Part shown: piece after piece, positions 10,501 through 20,385 of the stretch
How the letters are laid out: the number at the start of each line of letters is the position of its first letter
Position numbering within the stretch: position 1 is the stretch's first letter
Origin: Gammaproteobacteria bacterium
GTDB lineage: Bacteria > Pseudomonadota > Gammaproteobacteria > UBA6186 > Azoamicaceae
DNA length: 64,000 bases
Assembly (NCBI GenBank): GCA_020054325.1
Contig: JAGVLG010000091.1
Span: 1-64,000 of the forward strand
Direction of reading: 5' to 3'
Made by a program: the position numbers and the translations under genes
The notes under the pieces: generated by a model
Database searches by the model: none
What the model saw: the letters and a program-made list of their open reading frames with translations, nothing else
What the model was told of the DNA's origin: nothing

Positions 10501-13043
10501 TTGGTCATTGGGTGAAAGTATACAAATTTTGCTAAGTATTCCGAATTATAACCCGGACTAGTAACCATGTTGTATGCTAAACCCAACAACAGTCCAGTAC
10601 GTTGGATATTATTCAAGCCATGTAGTTTATCTTGGGTATTATCATACAGCGCTAAATTCAATTGTTCCTGCGATATTTGATGCAGGAAGCAAACCAAATC
10701 ACGCCAACTGCAATTTTCCTGCTTTAAACCATATTTAACGCATGCTGCAGCAACTGCTGCTTGATTGGCAATATCTTCAAACCTTACATAAAAATCACTA
10801 TTAAAATGCGCCTTAACGTCCAACATGTAATAGGCTAATTTTTCAAATGACACCGCTGCGCTTAATATAACTTCCCTAGAAACATTCTGTTTGGCGTTAC
10901 TGCTTAATATGGAATGCAACCACAGTTGTGCGGCATTATTGTAGTATAAATTAATTCCCTGAGCATAAGTCGTATTTATAATTTCTTGCAACAAATAGAA
11001 ACGAATATAGAGATTTGATTTGTGGACATGATACTTCCCAGACAATAGAACATTTGGATCCCCAGTTCTAGCCAATATCCTCAGTTTTTCTATTGATGCA
11101 CAGCGTAAGATCTCAGGCTTTATACCCAAATACAACCCAGGAATATGCGCTGCCGTTACCCATGAGGCAGCAAGGACATCCGGCATAATACCTAAATCTA
11201 ATCCAATAATTTTATAGTTTGCTGCGTGATTCAAGATCCATTCGTAATTATGTCCCACTTCGTATTGCTGTAAATATGCCACCCCATAATTAACATCATT
11301 CAAAACTTCTATGAGTTCGGCAATGGTAACCGTTTGATCCGGAAACGGTAAATCTATAAAATTGAAGTTTGATAGCCGTGGTGCCCTTCCTACAACATGT
11401 GAAGTACCCTTTTTTAGTGTGACTAAAACTTTAGGATCTAACTTTGCTTTAAGGTCATTCAATATCTCATTGATATTTCTCTGGAAATTATCATAAATAA
11501 TATCTTTGATGTCCACCAAAGGCAAACTTGAACTAAATTTTGCTTGGGTTAATAAGCTACTGGGGAGCTGTTTTGATAATAATAAAAAGTTATAACGCAA
11601 TACTATTTTAAGTAGCGCTGCATAATCATCTGACGATTCAAAAAAACAGAACCCTACCGCACTAAATAACAAGCTAAATCTATCGCAAAAAGGGGTCGTG
11701 CTTGGTTTTGCTGCATCTGCTATTGTATATTTATGCAGGATATTTTTAAATATTAATAATTCATTTATTTTACCGAACTGCATCCTTAATTCATGCAGTA
11801 ATCCAGCCCGATTATTAATAGTATACTTTTCTGTTATAACTCCCGAAGCATATGGTAACGTCAGTGATAGTTTATTACCATTGATTGCCACAATCCCCAT
11901 GAACAATCTATTCGCATACTTGTAAACAATTTCAAAATGACAAAGTTCCTCTTGGATTACCTTAGCTTGCAGCTGTGTAAAATTTTCATCATGCCATGCA
12001 AGTATATTACTAATATGATTTTTTATTATGCCTAATTTATCTACCTGCACAGGTTTTAGAGCATCATGCAACAATTCTTGTTCTGTTTGCAGGGAATCTA
12101 TTGCCGCACATAGTGTATGTTTAAGGAGCATTAAACAGCCACTTGAAAGCTCTAATGGTCTAATAGACTGACTGCATGTATATAGCAAATACATAATCTG
12201 TGTACTTTTCAATACACTATAAAATTTATGATAAATTAAGGAATCGCTGTGCGTTGGTTCAAAACGCCGATCTATTACATGCTTAGACACAAAGGCTTCA
12301 ATAAATCCTGGAATATTAGTGGCGCTTAGTAAACCGTCAATATTATTTAAATTTTGAATATTCTTGAAAAATTCTACTGTGACATCACTAAGTGTTTCTT
12401 GAATAATTAATGGATTTAATGGAAACCTGTTCTTAGCATAACACATACTTAAGCTAGCACCGTTATCCAGCAAGTATTGCGCATCCTGCCAACAATTATG
12501 ACAAACTGCAAAATACAATGCTGTATAACCCGAATCATCCTGGTAGTTAACTATGTGCTTTATATTTTGCAAAGCTCTGATTGCTACAAAATCACCTTGT
12601 TTAGCTAAGGCAATTAAATTTTCGCCAGAAGCCCTATTTTTATTACGAAACCGCGCGATTTCATAATCAGATAATTTATGCCTTGCGAAATGGTTTTTTA
12701 GATTGTCTTCAGTATCAGTAGATAAATGTTCTTGCCAAAATATTTCATCAAACATCTGCATTAAATCTGCTTTAATGCGACCTGGTTTTTTGCAAAGCAC
12801 AAGATCTGCGACAGTGCGCCCAAAATCATCTTTTATAAACAAATCTATCTTTAATTCATGGCGGTTTGCTATAAGCCAGTGATATATATCGGCGTTGTCA
12901 TTTAGAATTGCAAGATGCAAGACAGTTTGACCATCCTCATCTTGAGCATTAAAATCTATCCCTATGTTACATAAAGCTTTAAACACACCTAGCGTGCCCT
13001 TTCCATCGGCACAAACTAGGTGTAATGCAGTTTTACTTCTCAA
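7584..13043 (-). CDS. Ankyrin-repeat giant protein, 5' end probably damaged (1819 aa)
   Basis: The frame opens in the middle of an ankyrin repeat (KTALHLVCADG, then DEDGQTVLHLAI) from a TTG with no ribosome site, 9 bases after an in-frame TAG. More ankyrin-like units occur near residue 180 (GYTALYFAVCHN) and near 980 (KVRLMLLAGADL). Around residues 1165-1250 there are FAHNLNALISGDKLYIADRS and then AFNCTFASMDA, a His-then-Cys pattern that recalls papain-like domains in large Legionella-type proteins; this is inference. The rest is helical and unrecognised, and the C-terminus has CFLCN and an acidic DFDPDDLDP stretch. The true start is probably at 13374, with a frameshift and a stop codon between. 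A host-directed role is plausible but unproven. Confidence 0.65.
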   Translation of the reverse strand: MRSKTALHLVCADGKGTLGVFKALCNIGIDFNAQDEDGQTVLHLAILNDNADIYHWLIANRHELKIDLFIKDDFGRTVADLVLCKKPGRIKADLMQMFDEIFWQEHLSTDTEDNLKNHFARHKLSDYEIARFRNKNRASGENLIALAKQGDFVAIRALQNIKHIVNYQDDSGYTALYFAVCHNCWQDAQYLLDNGASLSMCYAKNRFPLNPLIIQETLSDVTVEFFKNIQNLNNIDGLLSATNIPGFIEAFVSKHVIDRRFEPTHSDSLIYHKFYSVLKSTQIMYLLYTCSQSIRPLELSSGCLMLLKHTLCAAIDSLQTEQELLHDALKPVQVDKLGIIKNHISNILAWHDENFTQLQAKVIQEELCHFEIVYKYANRLFMGIVAINGNKLSLTLPYASGVITEKYTINNRAGLLHELRMQFGKINELLIFKNILHKYTIADAAKPSTTPFCDRFSLLFSAVGFCFFESSDDYAALLKIVLRYNFLLLSKQLPSSLLTQAKFSSSLPLVDIKDIIYDNFQRNINEILNDLKAKLDPKVLVTLKKGTSHVVGRAPRLSNFNFIDLPFPDQTVTIAELIEVLNDVNYGVAYLQQYEVGHNYEWILNHAANYKIIGLDLGIMPDVLAASWVTAAHIPGLYLGIKPEILRCASIEKLRILARTGDPNVLLSGKYHVHKSNLYIRFYLLQEIINTTYAQGINLYYNNAAQLWLHSILSSNAKQNVSREVILSAAVSFEKLAYYMLDVKAHFNSDFYVRFEDIANQAAVAAACVKYGLKQENCSWRDLVCFLHQISQEQLNLALYDNTQDKLHGLNNIQRTGLLLGLAYNMVTSPGYNSEYLAKFVYFHPMTKFNARQLQGFEEFKRSKADLLTVDGPYKYTDALQASDLFAPTNATAWKFVVPSVPKQAPAATIEPAAVNSANTAITLNEIDPIDKTKIYEFAAAGSWDKVRLMLLAGADLYADYDNGKSPLEYIAFCENIDAEYIKLLRCIAETLFARKDYNLKFYSEYNFFYPFIGALASSRPLLGNLVPTDSDSEAYKYFYKIIRVMQLKSMLHYQFEMQPWYDSVEGVANKPTGSFGRLMQSEYLAYHRAYCLDSPRTEYYLKKFKYIDNDMPDAQSKIEARQAELRIDTILKDYLPTSRSNWNKLEENIRSQVPVAFEIQIMMDFFAHNLNALISGDKLYIADRSRGFDSITLYKILDREQLIQQLRYVFGSRVESICLEEFEDHSCIEQVHSYELPRQTAFNCTFASMDALYHAIVLDTFVPDALDKHNVYEVMNGVQAWGTAVRNYAVYHTVLTLNRLMPNAYEGLKLINFLPSLSDSKYLYKNANMFDALSSALKSYFAARLEQNARHAGIDLSRFNLSVKSLNSTRMNYVYDLGPAVLQNLIDCNDEELCGINYGLKREDVKEAGYNVLHAKPMLFYPKDKVRNLSEHKLHALREGLRLEDVQQPWFRLHHTYFFLEAGISDIEKLALISLWHVECFSDKKLTIEEALEHRNVSASTLVALKMEMRRLLKDDLLRLPGRIGLGLESGLSAEQVLNPEFSEIVALLVNNGIAYDNALKLNRKEALTILRGGEYAQLPEYEISDELLLLLTYAGKKIKFVDLCNTAAARRFAVRNGCPYSVYAAEDFSWVQALCHSLGLDADVLKCTRHEQILRIIAKLADVEFTPADLKFNAANYALRTLVPEIIAKDDEFNYSDEQLLCIYYGMTGSEVRSAWFSEMHYLAVVKYGINSRTLVGKDAATVQQLLPSHNPSILEGLKTVVAEVISKRRSSPIRVMRTSEGQECFLCNSTEDKDTELVLDFDPDDLDPHSAPDLRM

Positions 13044-13068
13044 TATACACCACTATCTAGCCAAATAT

Positions 13069-13374
13069 TTAAGCTGGTCTAAATTGTTGCCGTAACCCAG
13101 ATCTAAAAGCATTGCTTGCATCTGCCTCAAGTGGTAACTGCGGCATTGGTGCACAACCTTCTTTGCGACGCGGCGGTTGTGGCGGCTGAGCTGCTGTTGC
13201 TGGGGCAGTCTCGGCTCCTGCAGCACCTTCCACTTCCATACCACCTGCTTTTGCCCCTTCTGCAGCTTCTGAAGCAGCGGCAGCTAATACATCGAGATTA
13301 GACGTAGCTTCTGATGCTTCGGGCTTAGGTGTAGTGCCTTCGGCTTGAGGCTTACCTTTATATTTACTAAACAT
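13069..13374 (-). pseudogene. Detached 5' end of the ankyrin gene
   Basis: Starts at an ATG with a good AGGTGAG site and encodes MFSKYKGKPQAEGTTPKPE followed by an Ala/Glu/Pro-rich linker ending PPQPPRRKEGCAPMPQLP. The frame closes at 13069. A second frame continues with LDLGYGNNLDQLKYLAR, meets TAG at 13053-13055, and then runs into the ankyrin gene. So one base shift near 13100-13115 plus one stop codon separate a proper translation start from the ankyrin body. It could also be a free-standing 101-residue protein, but the low-complexity linker fits an N-terminal tail better. Confidence 0.55.
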
Positions 13375-13491
13375 AACTCACCTTTTATACAGTTTTCCTA
13401 AAAGACTTTTATCATAGCCACTACAAATTTACAACTTGCTGAACCATACTTAACTAGTAGGGGAGTTTTAATTATTTAATTAGAGGGTGGC

Positions 13492-14292
13492 ATGAAGCTT
13501 AAAAAAATATTTGGCAAGTTACTAGGTAAAAACACAGCAGATGCTAATAAATCAAATGATCCTTCATTGATAAAATTTGATGCTTCTGCCATTGTAGCCG
13601 CTCCGGCTAGAACCTTTGCGACACAGACCACAAAGACTGATGCACATCTAACTAACCTAGTAATTAATATTCCAGTAGAGCAATTTCCACTTTATGATGC
13701 TGCAAAAATTGTGGTGCAACAGCAAGCTGCAACTATCGCGACACCAAATTCTTTGGATATTGTAGTGTTGATTAAAGAACGCCAAGAAGCTTTACATCAC
13801 ATCGTTAACTTTCTAAAAAATATTGGATTTCCACCAAGTGATCAAAATAATGCAATTTACACTACTTTAACACCTCTAATTCAAACTGGTGAAAATGCTG
13901 GCAAAATTAATCGAAATGCCCGTTATGGTAACTTTAAAGATCAGCAACAAGAAATAATCACTTATTTTGATGGCAGCGGCCACGGTAAAGCACATTTTTT
14001 AAATGATGGTAAAGAAAATCAAAAATTATTAATATTATTAAGTTGGGTGACAGCACTTAAAAACTTTGGACTAACTAAACCTTTAGAATATGCCAAGTTG
14101 ATTAATGGTTTAATAGCTACACAAAATCCACAACAAATCAAACTCGCAAAAGCAATGGTATTTCTTGCCGAATCAAACCTAACCGATGCTATACTTTCCT
14201 ACACTGGTACAGTACGTAATCCGGAATTCAAAGTATTAATAGAAAATGCTATTCGTGAATGGTATCAGGGTTGCAATTTGGTCTGCTTGTAA
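13492..14292 (+). CDS. Hypothetical protein (266 aa)
   Basis: Not recognised. The start MKLKKIFGKLLGKNTADANK is a short basic amphipathic segment rather than a signal peptide. A Thr/Ala-rich linker follows and then a helical domain (about residues 75-260). A GAGGG site precedes the ATG. It is divergent from the ankyrin gene and lies 29 bases upstream of the AsmA-like gene in the same direction, so it may be co-transcribed with it. The product appears soluble and may be lineage-specific. Confidence 0.6.
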   Translation: MKLKKIFGKLLGKNTADANKSNDPSLIKFDASAIVAAPARTFATQTTKTDAHLTNLVINIPVEQFPLYDAAKIVVQQQAATIATPNSLDIVVLIKERQEALHHIVNFLKNIGFPPSDQNNAIYTTLTPLIQTGENAGKINRNARYGNFKDQQQEIITYFDGSGHGKAHFLNDGKENQKLLILLSWVTALKNFGLTKPLEYAKLINGLIATQNPQQIKLAKAMVFLAESNLTDAILSYTGTVRNPEFKVLIENAIREWYQGCNLVCL

Positions 14293-14321
14293 AAATCGCA
14301 TTCTATATTAATATTTAAAGA

Positions 14322-16025
14322 ATGGGTACATTACGTAAAAAAATTCTTATAGCCATTGCGATATTTTTCGCGATCCTAGCATGCCTTTATGGCGCAATAT
14401 ATTTCTTATGCAGCAAATACCTTACCAAAGCTGAAATACAACGAATTATAACTGAACGTTCTGATACGGTCTTAAAGCGTAGGGTAACTATCGGAGATGA
14501 TGTACACTTTCATATCGACTGGAATTTAATGCCGATGGTGTACATTTCTAATGTAACTCTGGCCAATCTTAATGAAAGCCCAAACCCGCATATGCTTGCG
14601 GTGGAATCAATAGAACTCGAGGTGGATCTATTATCACTATTACAAAAAAACATAATTATTACTGGCTTAACTTTGAATAAACCGGATATTAAACTAGAAA
14701 CTATAAAAGGCGTTGATAACTGGGACTTAAATGTAACTAAAGGAAAAGATGGTAAAACCGTAACAATTAATGAAGTTATAATTAAAGATGGAAAGCTCAC
14801 ATATAGCAAAGATCAACAATTACAGCAATCCCTAACTATCAATAATATTTTGATAAAATCAAAACATAAGGATACTTACTTCTTTGCATTATTAGATGCA
14901 ATTCATGATAATGTGCCATTATTTGCTAAAATCGGAATCACTCTCGAAGAGGACGAAGTAAAACTTGAAGTTTACAAACTAAAATATGGCGATAGCGACT
15001 TAGAGGGCGACTTAAAGATTAAAAAGGATTCTAAGAAAGTATCAGGCGATTTTGAGTCAAATTATTTAAATTTAGAAACGATTATTGGCAAACCCAATCC
15101 TTCTAGTGATGGAGAATATAGTGTACCTGATACCGCAATACCTGTAGAATTCTTACGTAATAGCAAAGTAGATGTTTCTTATAAGATTGATAAATTTAAA
15201 TATCACAATCTAGCCCTGCAAAATTTTAGCTTTAATATTAAAAGTAAAGATCAAGTAATAAATATTGCGTTTGATCCGGCACTTAAATTAGGTGGCGGTA
15301 AGCTAGATTTAACTGCTACATACGATCCAATGCCTGCCAGTCCTATTTTTACGTTACAAGCCAAATCACAAAATATTCAATTTGAAAAACTTTTCATGGA
15401 AATTGTCGGTAAAACTCCATTGAGCGGCAGCACAATAGATATTAATGCTAATCTACAAGGCACCGGAACAACTTTTGCAGCATTAGTTAATAGTTTATAT
15501 GGAAAAATATTAATTACTATTGGATCCGGACAATATTTGAATGGTTCCCAATCTGTGCCAGGATTATTTGCAAATGTTTTATCTGGTGTAATTACGTTCA
15601 AAAAATCTGAATCCAGTACAGCATTTAATTGTGGCGTCATGAATTTTAAAGTAAACAATGGAATAGCTACTGCAAACCGTGGCATAGCTATTGAGGCCTC
15701 GAGTGTAAATGTTTTAGGAAATGGTAAAGTCGATTTACGCAATGGCCGCATTGCATTTTCAATAATTCCTAAAAACACTACTTCATTAGATGCACTAGAT
15801 GTTACCCAGTTCTCGCTTGCCCAAGCGGTAACAGTTTCAGGGACAATTACCAAACCAGAAGTTCAATACAATCCCTTAAATTTATTGAATACCGGTAATA
15901 TAATTGGCGCAGGAGTAGCTGCCGGATTAGGCTGGCAGTTGGGAATTGCATCAGTTGCTAAGGATATGTTGGTACCAGATCAAAATAATACAATTGCAGC
16001 ATGTAAAACTGCTTTAGCGCAATAA
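14322..16025 (+). CDS. AsmA-family inner-membrane protein (567 aa)
   Basis: An N-terminal membrane anchor (about residues 8-30, IAIAIFFAILACLYGAIYF) is followed by the AsmA pattern: a short charged segment with VLKRRVTIGDDV, then long beta-rich repeats with ITGLTLNKPDIKLE, and a C-terminal AsmA_2-like part with GSTIDINANLQGTG and LYGKILITIGSG. AsmA-like proteins span the periplasm and are linked to outer-membrane assembly and phospholipid transport. At 567 residues it is close to E. coli AsmA (about 617) and much shorter than YhdP or TamB. It converges on tldE with a gap of 2 bases. I cannot say which AsmA subgroup it belongs to. Confidence 0.85.
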   Translation: MGTLRKKILIAIAIFFAILACLYGAIYFLCSKYLTKAEIQRIITERSDTVLKRRVTIGDDVHFHIDWNLMPMVYISNVTLANLNESPNPHMLAVESIELEVDLLSLLQKNIIITGLTLNKPDIKLETIKGVDNWDLNVTKGKDGKTVTINEVIIKDGKLTYSKDQQLQQSLTINNILIKSKHKDTYFFALLDAIHDNVPLFAKIGITLEEDEVKLEVYKLKYGDSDLEGDLKIKKDSKKVSGDFESNYLNLETIIGKPNPSSDGEYSVPDTAIPVEFLRNSKVDVSYKIDKFKYHNLALQNFSFNIKSKDQVINIAFDPALKLGGGKLDLTATYDPMPASPIFTLQAKSQNIQFEKLFMEIVGKTPLSGSTIDINANLQGTGTTFAALVNSLYGKILITIGSGQYLNGSQSVPGLFANVLSGVITFKKSESSTAFNCGVMNFKVNNGIATANRGIAIEASSVNVLGNGKVDLRNGRIAFSIIPKNTTSLDALDVTQFSLAQAVTVSGTITKPEVQYNPLNLLNTGNIIGAGVAAGLGWQLGIASVAKDMLVPDQNNTIAACKTALAQ

Positions 16026-16027
16026 TT

Positions 16028-17362
16028 TTAAGTTCCCGCTATAGTCATGGCATCAATTAATACCGAACCCGTAATAGTATTACCACGATAATCGACATCA
16101 TTACCAATTGCGACTATATTTTGAAAAATATCTACTAAGTTTCCTGCTATTGTTATTTCTTCAACCGGGTATTGGATCTTGCCATTTTCAACCCAATAAC
16201 CAAAGGCTGCATGCGAATAATCACCACTGACAATATTGGTACCTTGACCCATTAACTCAGTAACCACTAAGCCAGTCCCCATTTTTTGCAGTAACCCTTC
16301 ATAACCGAGCGCACCGGGCTCAATAATTAGATTAAAGACACCACCAGCATTACCAGCACTTTTCATTCCTAAACGTCGCGCCGCGTAACAACTTAATAAA
16401 TATGTTTCCAGTTTACCATTTGCAATAATATTCTTGCTCTGAGTTGCAACCCCATCATCATCAAAACAAGCGCTACCAAGTGCCCCCTTAAGAAAAGGAT
16501 TTTCAGCTATATTAACAAAATCTGGAAATATCTTAGAACCTAATTTGTCTAATAAAAATGAGCTCTTGCGATATAAGGCTCCACCTGAGATTGCTGAAAT
16601 TAATGTGCCCCAGATGCCGCGCGCCATCTGTGGCACGAATAATACCGGTGCAGTGCATGTTTTAAGCTTCTGAGCACCTAAACGAGCTAAGGTTTTTTGT
16701 GCGGCTCTAATACCAATTGCATTAAATGCTTCTAATGAATTTATATTACGCGCTACTGTATAATCATAATCACGTTGCATTTTGCCATTTGCGGCAGCTA
16801 GTGCAGTACAATAAGCATTAAAGCTAGTTTTGGAAACGCCTTGTAGAAAATTATCGCTATTAGCATAAACAAAGAAGCTTTCACCACTTGAAAAAACCGC
16901 GCCATCAGTATTTTTAATACGGGGATCATAACCCAATGCAGCTGCTTCAATCTGTTGGGCATAAGCAATAGCTTGATCAGCACTAACCGCAGCTGGATGA
17001 TACAAGTCCAGATCTGGAAACTCGGTCGCTAATAATTCTGTTTCAGCTAATCCGGCATATTGATCAGCCTCAGTATAATCAGCAATACGACATGCAGCAG
17101 CAATTGCTGAGGTAATAGCATCTTTGCCAAAATCGCTAATCGCTACCGCACCTTTACTCTTTTGCTTATAAACAACAATATCAATCGATTTATCCCGATT
17201 AAACTCTACAGTTTCAACCTCGCCTAAACGCACCTGTGTCGATAGTCCATTGCTTATACTACCTGTAGCAGCAACCGCAGTAACACCTGGCTTCTGTTTA
17301 GCTGTTTTAACAATGTCAGCAACGATATTAGTAATATCAGAATTTGTCACATTAGTTTGCAT
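16028..17362 (-). CDS. pmbA: Metallopeptidase partner TldE/PmbA
   Basis: 444 residues, close to E. coli PmbA (450). TldE lacks the zinc site and forms a heterodimer with TldD, which degrades unfolded peptides, for example in microcin B17 maturation and CcdA turnover in E. coli. Family features seen are the N-terminal VAATGSISNGLSTQVRLGE, the mid-region VLFVPQMARGIWGTLISAISG, FDDDGVATQSK, and the C-terminal VSGDYSHAAFGYWVENG. The ATG overlaps the tldD stop by one base (TAATG), so the two are translationally coupled. Confidence 0.95.
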   Translation of the reverse strand: MQTNVTNSDITNIVADIVKTAKQKPGVTAVAATGSISNGLSTQVRLGEVETVEFNRDKSIDIVVYKQKSKGAVAISDFGKDAITSAIAAACRIADYTEADQYAGLAETELLATEFPDLDLYHPAAVSADQAIAYAQQIEAAALGYDPRIKNTDGAVFSSGESFFVYANSDNFLQGVSKTSFNAYCTALAAANGKMQRDYDYTVARNINSLEAFNAIGIRAAQKTLARLGAQKLKTCTAPVLFVPQMARGIWGTLISAISGGALYRKSSFLLDKLGSKIFPDFVNIAENPFLKGALGSACFDDDGVATQSKNIIANGKLETYLLSCYAARRLGMKSAGNAGGVFNLIIEPGALGYEGLLQKMGTGLVVTELMGQGTNIVSGDYSHAAFGYWVENGKIQYPVEEITIAGNLVDIFQNIVAIGNDVDYRGNTITGSVLIDAMTIAGT

Positions 17363-18816
17363 TAATCATTCCTTGCTGTACCACCAACGGTTATTTCATC
17401 TAGCTTCAATGTCGGTTGTCCAACGCCAACTGGTACTGTTTGACCGTCTTTACCACAAGTACCAATACCAAGATCTAATGCTAAATCATTACCAACCATA
17501 CTTACTTTATGTAGAATCTCTGGACCACTGCCTACTAAGGACGCATCTTTAATCGGCGTGGTAATTTTACCATCTTCTATTAGATATGCTTCACTAGCAG
17601 TAAATACGAAGTTACCAGAAGTTGTGTCAACCTGCCCGCCTGCGAAACTTACAGCGTAAATACCTTTCTTAACAGAAGCTATAATTTCTTGTGGATCGTG
17701 GTTTCCAGCAAGCATATATGTGTTTGTCATCCGAGGCATGGGAATACTTGCAAAGGATTCGCGTCGGCCATTACCGGTTGAAACAGTACCCATCAGGCGC
17801 GCATTTAATTTGTCCTGCATGTAGCCTTTTAAAATGCCTTTTTCAATTAAAGTTGTACACTGCGTTGGTACACCTTCATCATCAATATTAAGTGAACCAC
17901 GTCGTCCCGGAATGGTACCATCATCCACAATAGTACAATGTTCACTGGCAACACGTTGCCCAATGCGGTCCGTAAATACAGAACTACGTTTACGATTACA
18001 GTCACCTTCTAAACCATGGCCAACTGCCTCATGCAACAACACCCCAGGCCACCCCGGACCAAGCACTACAGGCATTACTCCAGCTGGAGCCGGAACTGCC
18101 TCTAAATTAACCAAAGCTTGGCGCACTGCTTGCTGGGCATATTTTAAACCAGTATCTTGCTGCAAAAACATCTTGTAATCCAATCTGCCGCCACCACCAT
18201 ACGAAGCACGTTCCCGTTTACCATTCTGCTCCACTACTACACTTACACTCAACCGCACTAATGGACGAATATCAGCTGCATAGGTACCATCGCTTGCAGC
18301 AACTAAAATAACATTATGTGTCCCGGCTAGTGATACAATAACTTGCGAGACACGGGGATCTTGGCGCCGTGCCTCGGCATTAATACTATGTAATAACGCA
18401 ATTTTTTGATCATCAGATAACGATAGTAATGGATCATCTGGTAAATACAAATTGTGCGGTTTGATAATTTTCTGATCCCAGGCTTTGATCTTATTATTAC
18501 CATCCATCTGTGAAATAGTCCTGGCTGCTGCAGCGGCCTGCTGTAAAGCTGGGAGTACGATATCATCCGAGTAGGCATAACCAGTTTTTTCACCGCTTAC
18601 AGCGCGCACCCCAACCCCATGTTCCAGACTATAGCCAGCATCTTTAATAATCCCGTCTTCTAAAACCCAGTTTTCAGCTCTAGTACCCTGGAAATACAAA
18701 TCTGCAGTATCCACAGATCGACCCAAAATACTATCCAAAACCTTCTCTAAATCGGTTTGGGTTATGCCACTGGGTTCTAGGAGTGCCTGGCTGGCAATTT
18801 CTAAATTCGTACTCAT
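17362..18816 (-). CDS. tldD: Zinc metallopeptidase TldD
   Basis: 484 residues (E. coli 481). The active-site motif [11 protein letters not shown] (HExxxH) is present in the middle of the protein, followed by the family segments [22 protein letters not shown] and [15 protein letters not shown]. TldD supplies the catalytic zinc subunit of the cytosolic TldD/TldE protease. It is the first gene of a two-gene operon with tldE; a TGGTATAAT extended -10 element lies about 100 bases upstream. Confidence 0.96.
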   Translation of the reverse strand: MSTNLEIASQALLEPSGITQTDLEKVLDSILGRSVDTADLYFQGTRAENWVLEDGIIKDAGYSLEHGVGVRAVSGEKTGYAYSDDIVLPALQQAAAAARTISQMDGNNKIKAWDQKIIKPHNLYLPDDPLLSLSDDQKIALLHSINAEARRQDPRVSQVIVSLAGTHNVILVAASDGTYAADIRPLVRLSVSVVVEQNGKRERASYGGGGRLDYKMFLQQDTGLKYAQQAVRQALVNLEAVPAPAGVMPVVLGPGWPGVLLHEAVGHGLEGDCNRKRSSVFTDRIGQRVASEHCTIVDDGTIPGRRGSLNIDDEGVPTQCTTLIEKGILKGYMQDKLNARLMGTVSTGNGRRESFASIPMPRMTNTYMLAGNHDPQEIIASVKKGIYAVSFAGGQVDTTSGNFVFTASEAYLIEDGKITTPIKDASLVGSGPEILHKVSMVGNDLALDLGIGTCGKDGQTVPVGVGQPTLKLDEITVGGTARND

Positions 18817-18915
18817 TAAATCTCTTTTAATTTACAGGTTAAGCTAGACCAATAACAAATCAAGAGTATGTTGCTTTCGGCTTCTTTTAATACAGAAATA
18901 GTAACATACCTAAAG

Positions 18916-18924
18916 ATTATACCA
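18916..18924 (-). promoter_or_regulatory. Candidate extended -10 promoter for tldD-pmbA
   Basis: On the minus strand this reads TGGTATAAT, a consensus -10 with the TGn extension. No good -35 element is visible. It lies in the 225-bp divergent region before tldD. Confidence 0.4.
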
Positions 18925-19041
18925 TTTAATAACGTTATAGTTATATCTACTTAATAACATGTGGCAATATTTCCTAAGCCGCTAGGCTGGGAAATTTTAG
19001 CCCGTACATCTCTAGTTATAAAGCAGATATGCTACATATGG

Positions 19042-20385
19042 ATGATAACTGTGCACAAAATAAAATTAAGTCTTGTAATTCAGCTCATCAGCGTACTGCT
19101 ATTATTGCTAGTGCCAATACAATTATCTGGAGATACTATTGCTCCGGTAAATATTACTGAAGCTGCTAAAGAAGATTGGCCAAAAATCATTTCACAATTA
19201 GAAGATGCGTACAATCGTTATCCAAATAATCCAGAAATTAAAAATTCTTTAGCGAATGCGTATAACAATTATGCTTTAGTTTTAGCAACCCAAAAGAAAT
19301 GGTCATCAGCGGAAAAGTATTTACAACAAGCCGTGCAAACCAACCCTACAAATACCGCAATTAAACAAAATTTAAGCGCAGTTTATTTTTCGCATGCTTA
19401 CGATTTATACCAAAATTACCCGCAAACTAGTTATTCGAGTTCTAGTTACAACACTGCTAAGCAACTAGTTAATCAAGCAATTGCTGCAAATGCTAATAAT
19501 GCCCATGCGTATATTTTACTCGGTGATATTGAAAACGCTAATCAAAACCTCGCCGCAGCAGCCAAAGCTTGGCAGCGCGCTGCAGCTATCAAACCAAGTA
19601 TTCCCGGACTACAAGAGCGCTTAGTTCGGGTATCGCGCGATGCTAGCGCTGAAGCAAATATGAATACTAAATATAATATGTTTTTTATTATTAAAGTCGA
19701 CCCAGAAGTAGAAAAGCTTGCAGGCTTCGATATTAACGAAGCTTTAGACAGCACAAGAATTCATGTCAGCAATGATTTAAATTACACTCAAAACATTAAA
19801 ATCCCTGTAATAGTTTATACGGTTGATAATTATAAAGAATCAGTACCTGATGCTCCAAGTTGGTCTGAAGGTGCTTTCGATGGCAAAATTCGTATTGTTT
19901 TAACAAAATATAAAAACAACATTGCACTTTTGAAAAGCACCATTGTGCATGAATACACACATGCAGTCATTCAAGATCTAACCAATGGCAATATACCACG
20001 TTGGTTTAATGAGGGGATCGCCAAATATATGGAATATAAGTATGGTCTGCCACCACGCATCAATTATCTCGCCCAAGCATTCAACTCAAACAACATTATT
20101 GAATGGGATAAAATTAATGATGCGATAGTATCTCCTAATGTTAACCTTGCGATGCTAGCATATCAGCAATCATTTAATTTTGTATATTATATGGTACAAC
20201 GTTACGGTATGAGCAAACTACGGGCATTATTAGATTTATTAGGCACCAACATGGCATTTGATACAGCGGTATTGCAAACTTACGGTGTACCATTAACAAC
20301 GATCCAACGTAATTGGCAATTGTGGCTGCCAGATTTTATTGCACAATGGGCTGAAGCGCCAGTTCCCGCAATACCCGACGCATAA
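19042..20385 (+). CDS. Exported TPR / peptidase-MA-like metalloprotein (447 aa)
   Basis: A signal peptide is visible (HKIKLSLVIQLISVLLLLL, cleavage probably near LSGDT). Three or four TPR-like helix pairs follow (about residues 35-200, including KYLQQAVQTNPTNTAIKQNL). The second half has HEYTHAVIQDL and, about 25 residues later, PRWFNEGIAKYMEY, the HExxH plus downstream Glu arrangement of gluzincin peptidases of the MA-like type. A zinc-dependent periplasmic or surface peptidase is inferred. Starts are uncertain: a GTG at 18961 is open but would bury the signal peptide, so the ATG at 19042 (or GTG at 19051) is preferred. Its last 50 bases overlap the 3' end of the convergent ligase gene. Confidence 0.8.
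   Translation: MITVHKIKLSLVIQLISVLLLLLVPIQLSGDTIAPVNITEAAKEDWPKIISQLEDAYNRYPNNPEIKNSLANAYNNYALVLATQKKWSSAEKYLQQAVQTNPTNTAIKQNLSAVYFSHAYDLYQNYPQTSYSSSSYNTAKQLVNQAIAANANNAHAYILLGDIENANQNLAAAAKAWQRAAAIKPSIPGLQERLVRVSRDASAEANMNTKYNMFFIIKVDPEVEKLAGFDINEALDSTRIHVSNDLNYTQNIKIPVIVYTVDNYKESVPDAPSWSEGAFDGKIRIVLTKYKNNIALLKSTIVHEYTHAVIQDLTNGNIPRWFNEGIAKYMEYKYGLPPRINYLAQAFNSNNIIEWDKINDAIVSPNVNLAMLAYQQSFNFVYYMVQRYGMSKLRALLDLLGTNMAFDTAVLQTYGVPLTTIQRNWQLWLPDFIAQWAEAPVPAIPDA

Noticed and set aside
13053-13244. Independent 63-residue Gln-rich gene
   Set aside because: Its first half is an out-of-frame reading of the Ala/Pro-rich tail; only the last 20 residues look like natural protein, and they lead into the ankyrin gene.
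15377-15853. 158-residue open frame opposite the AsmA-like gene
   Set aside because: Shadow of a beta-repeat coding region; no supporting start signal.
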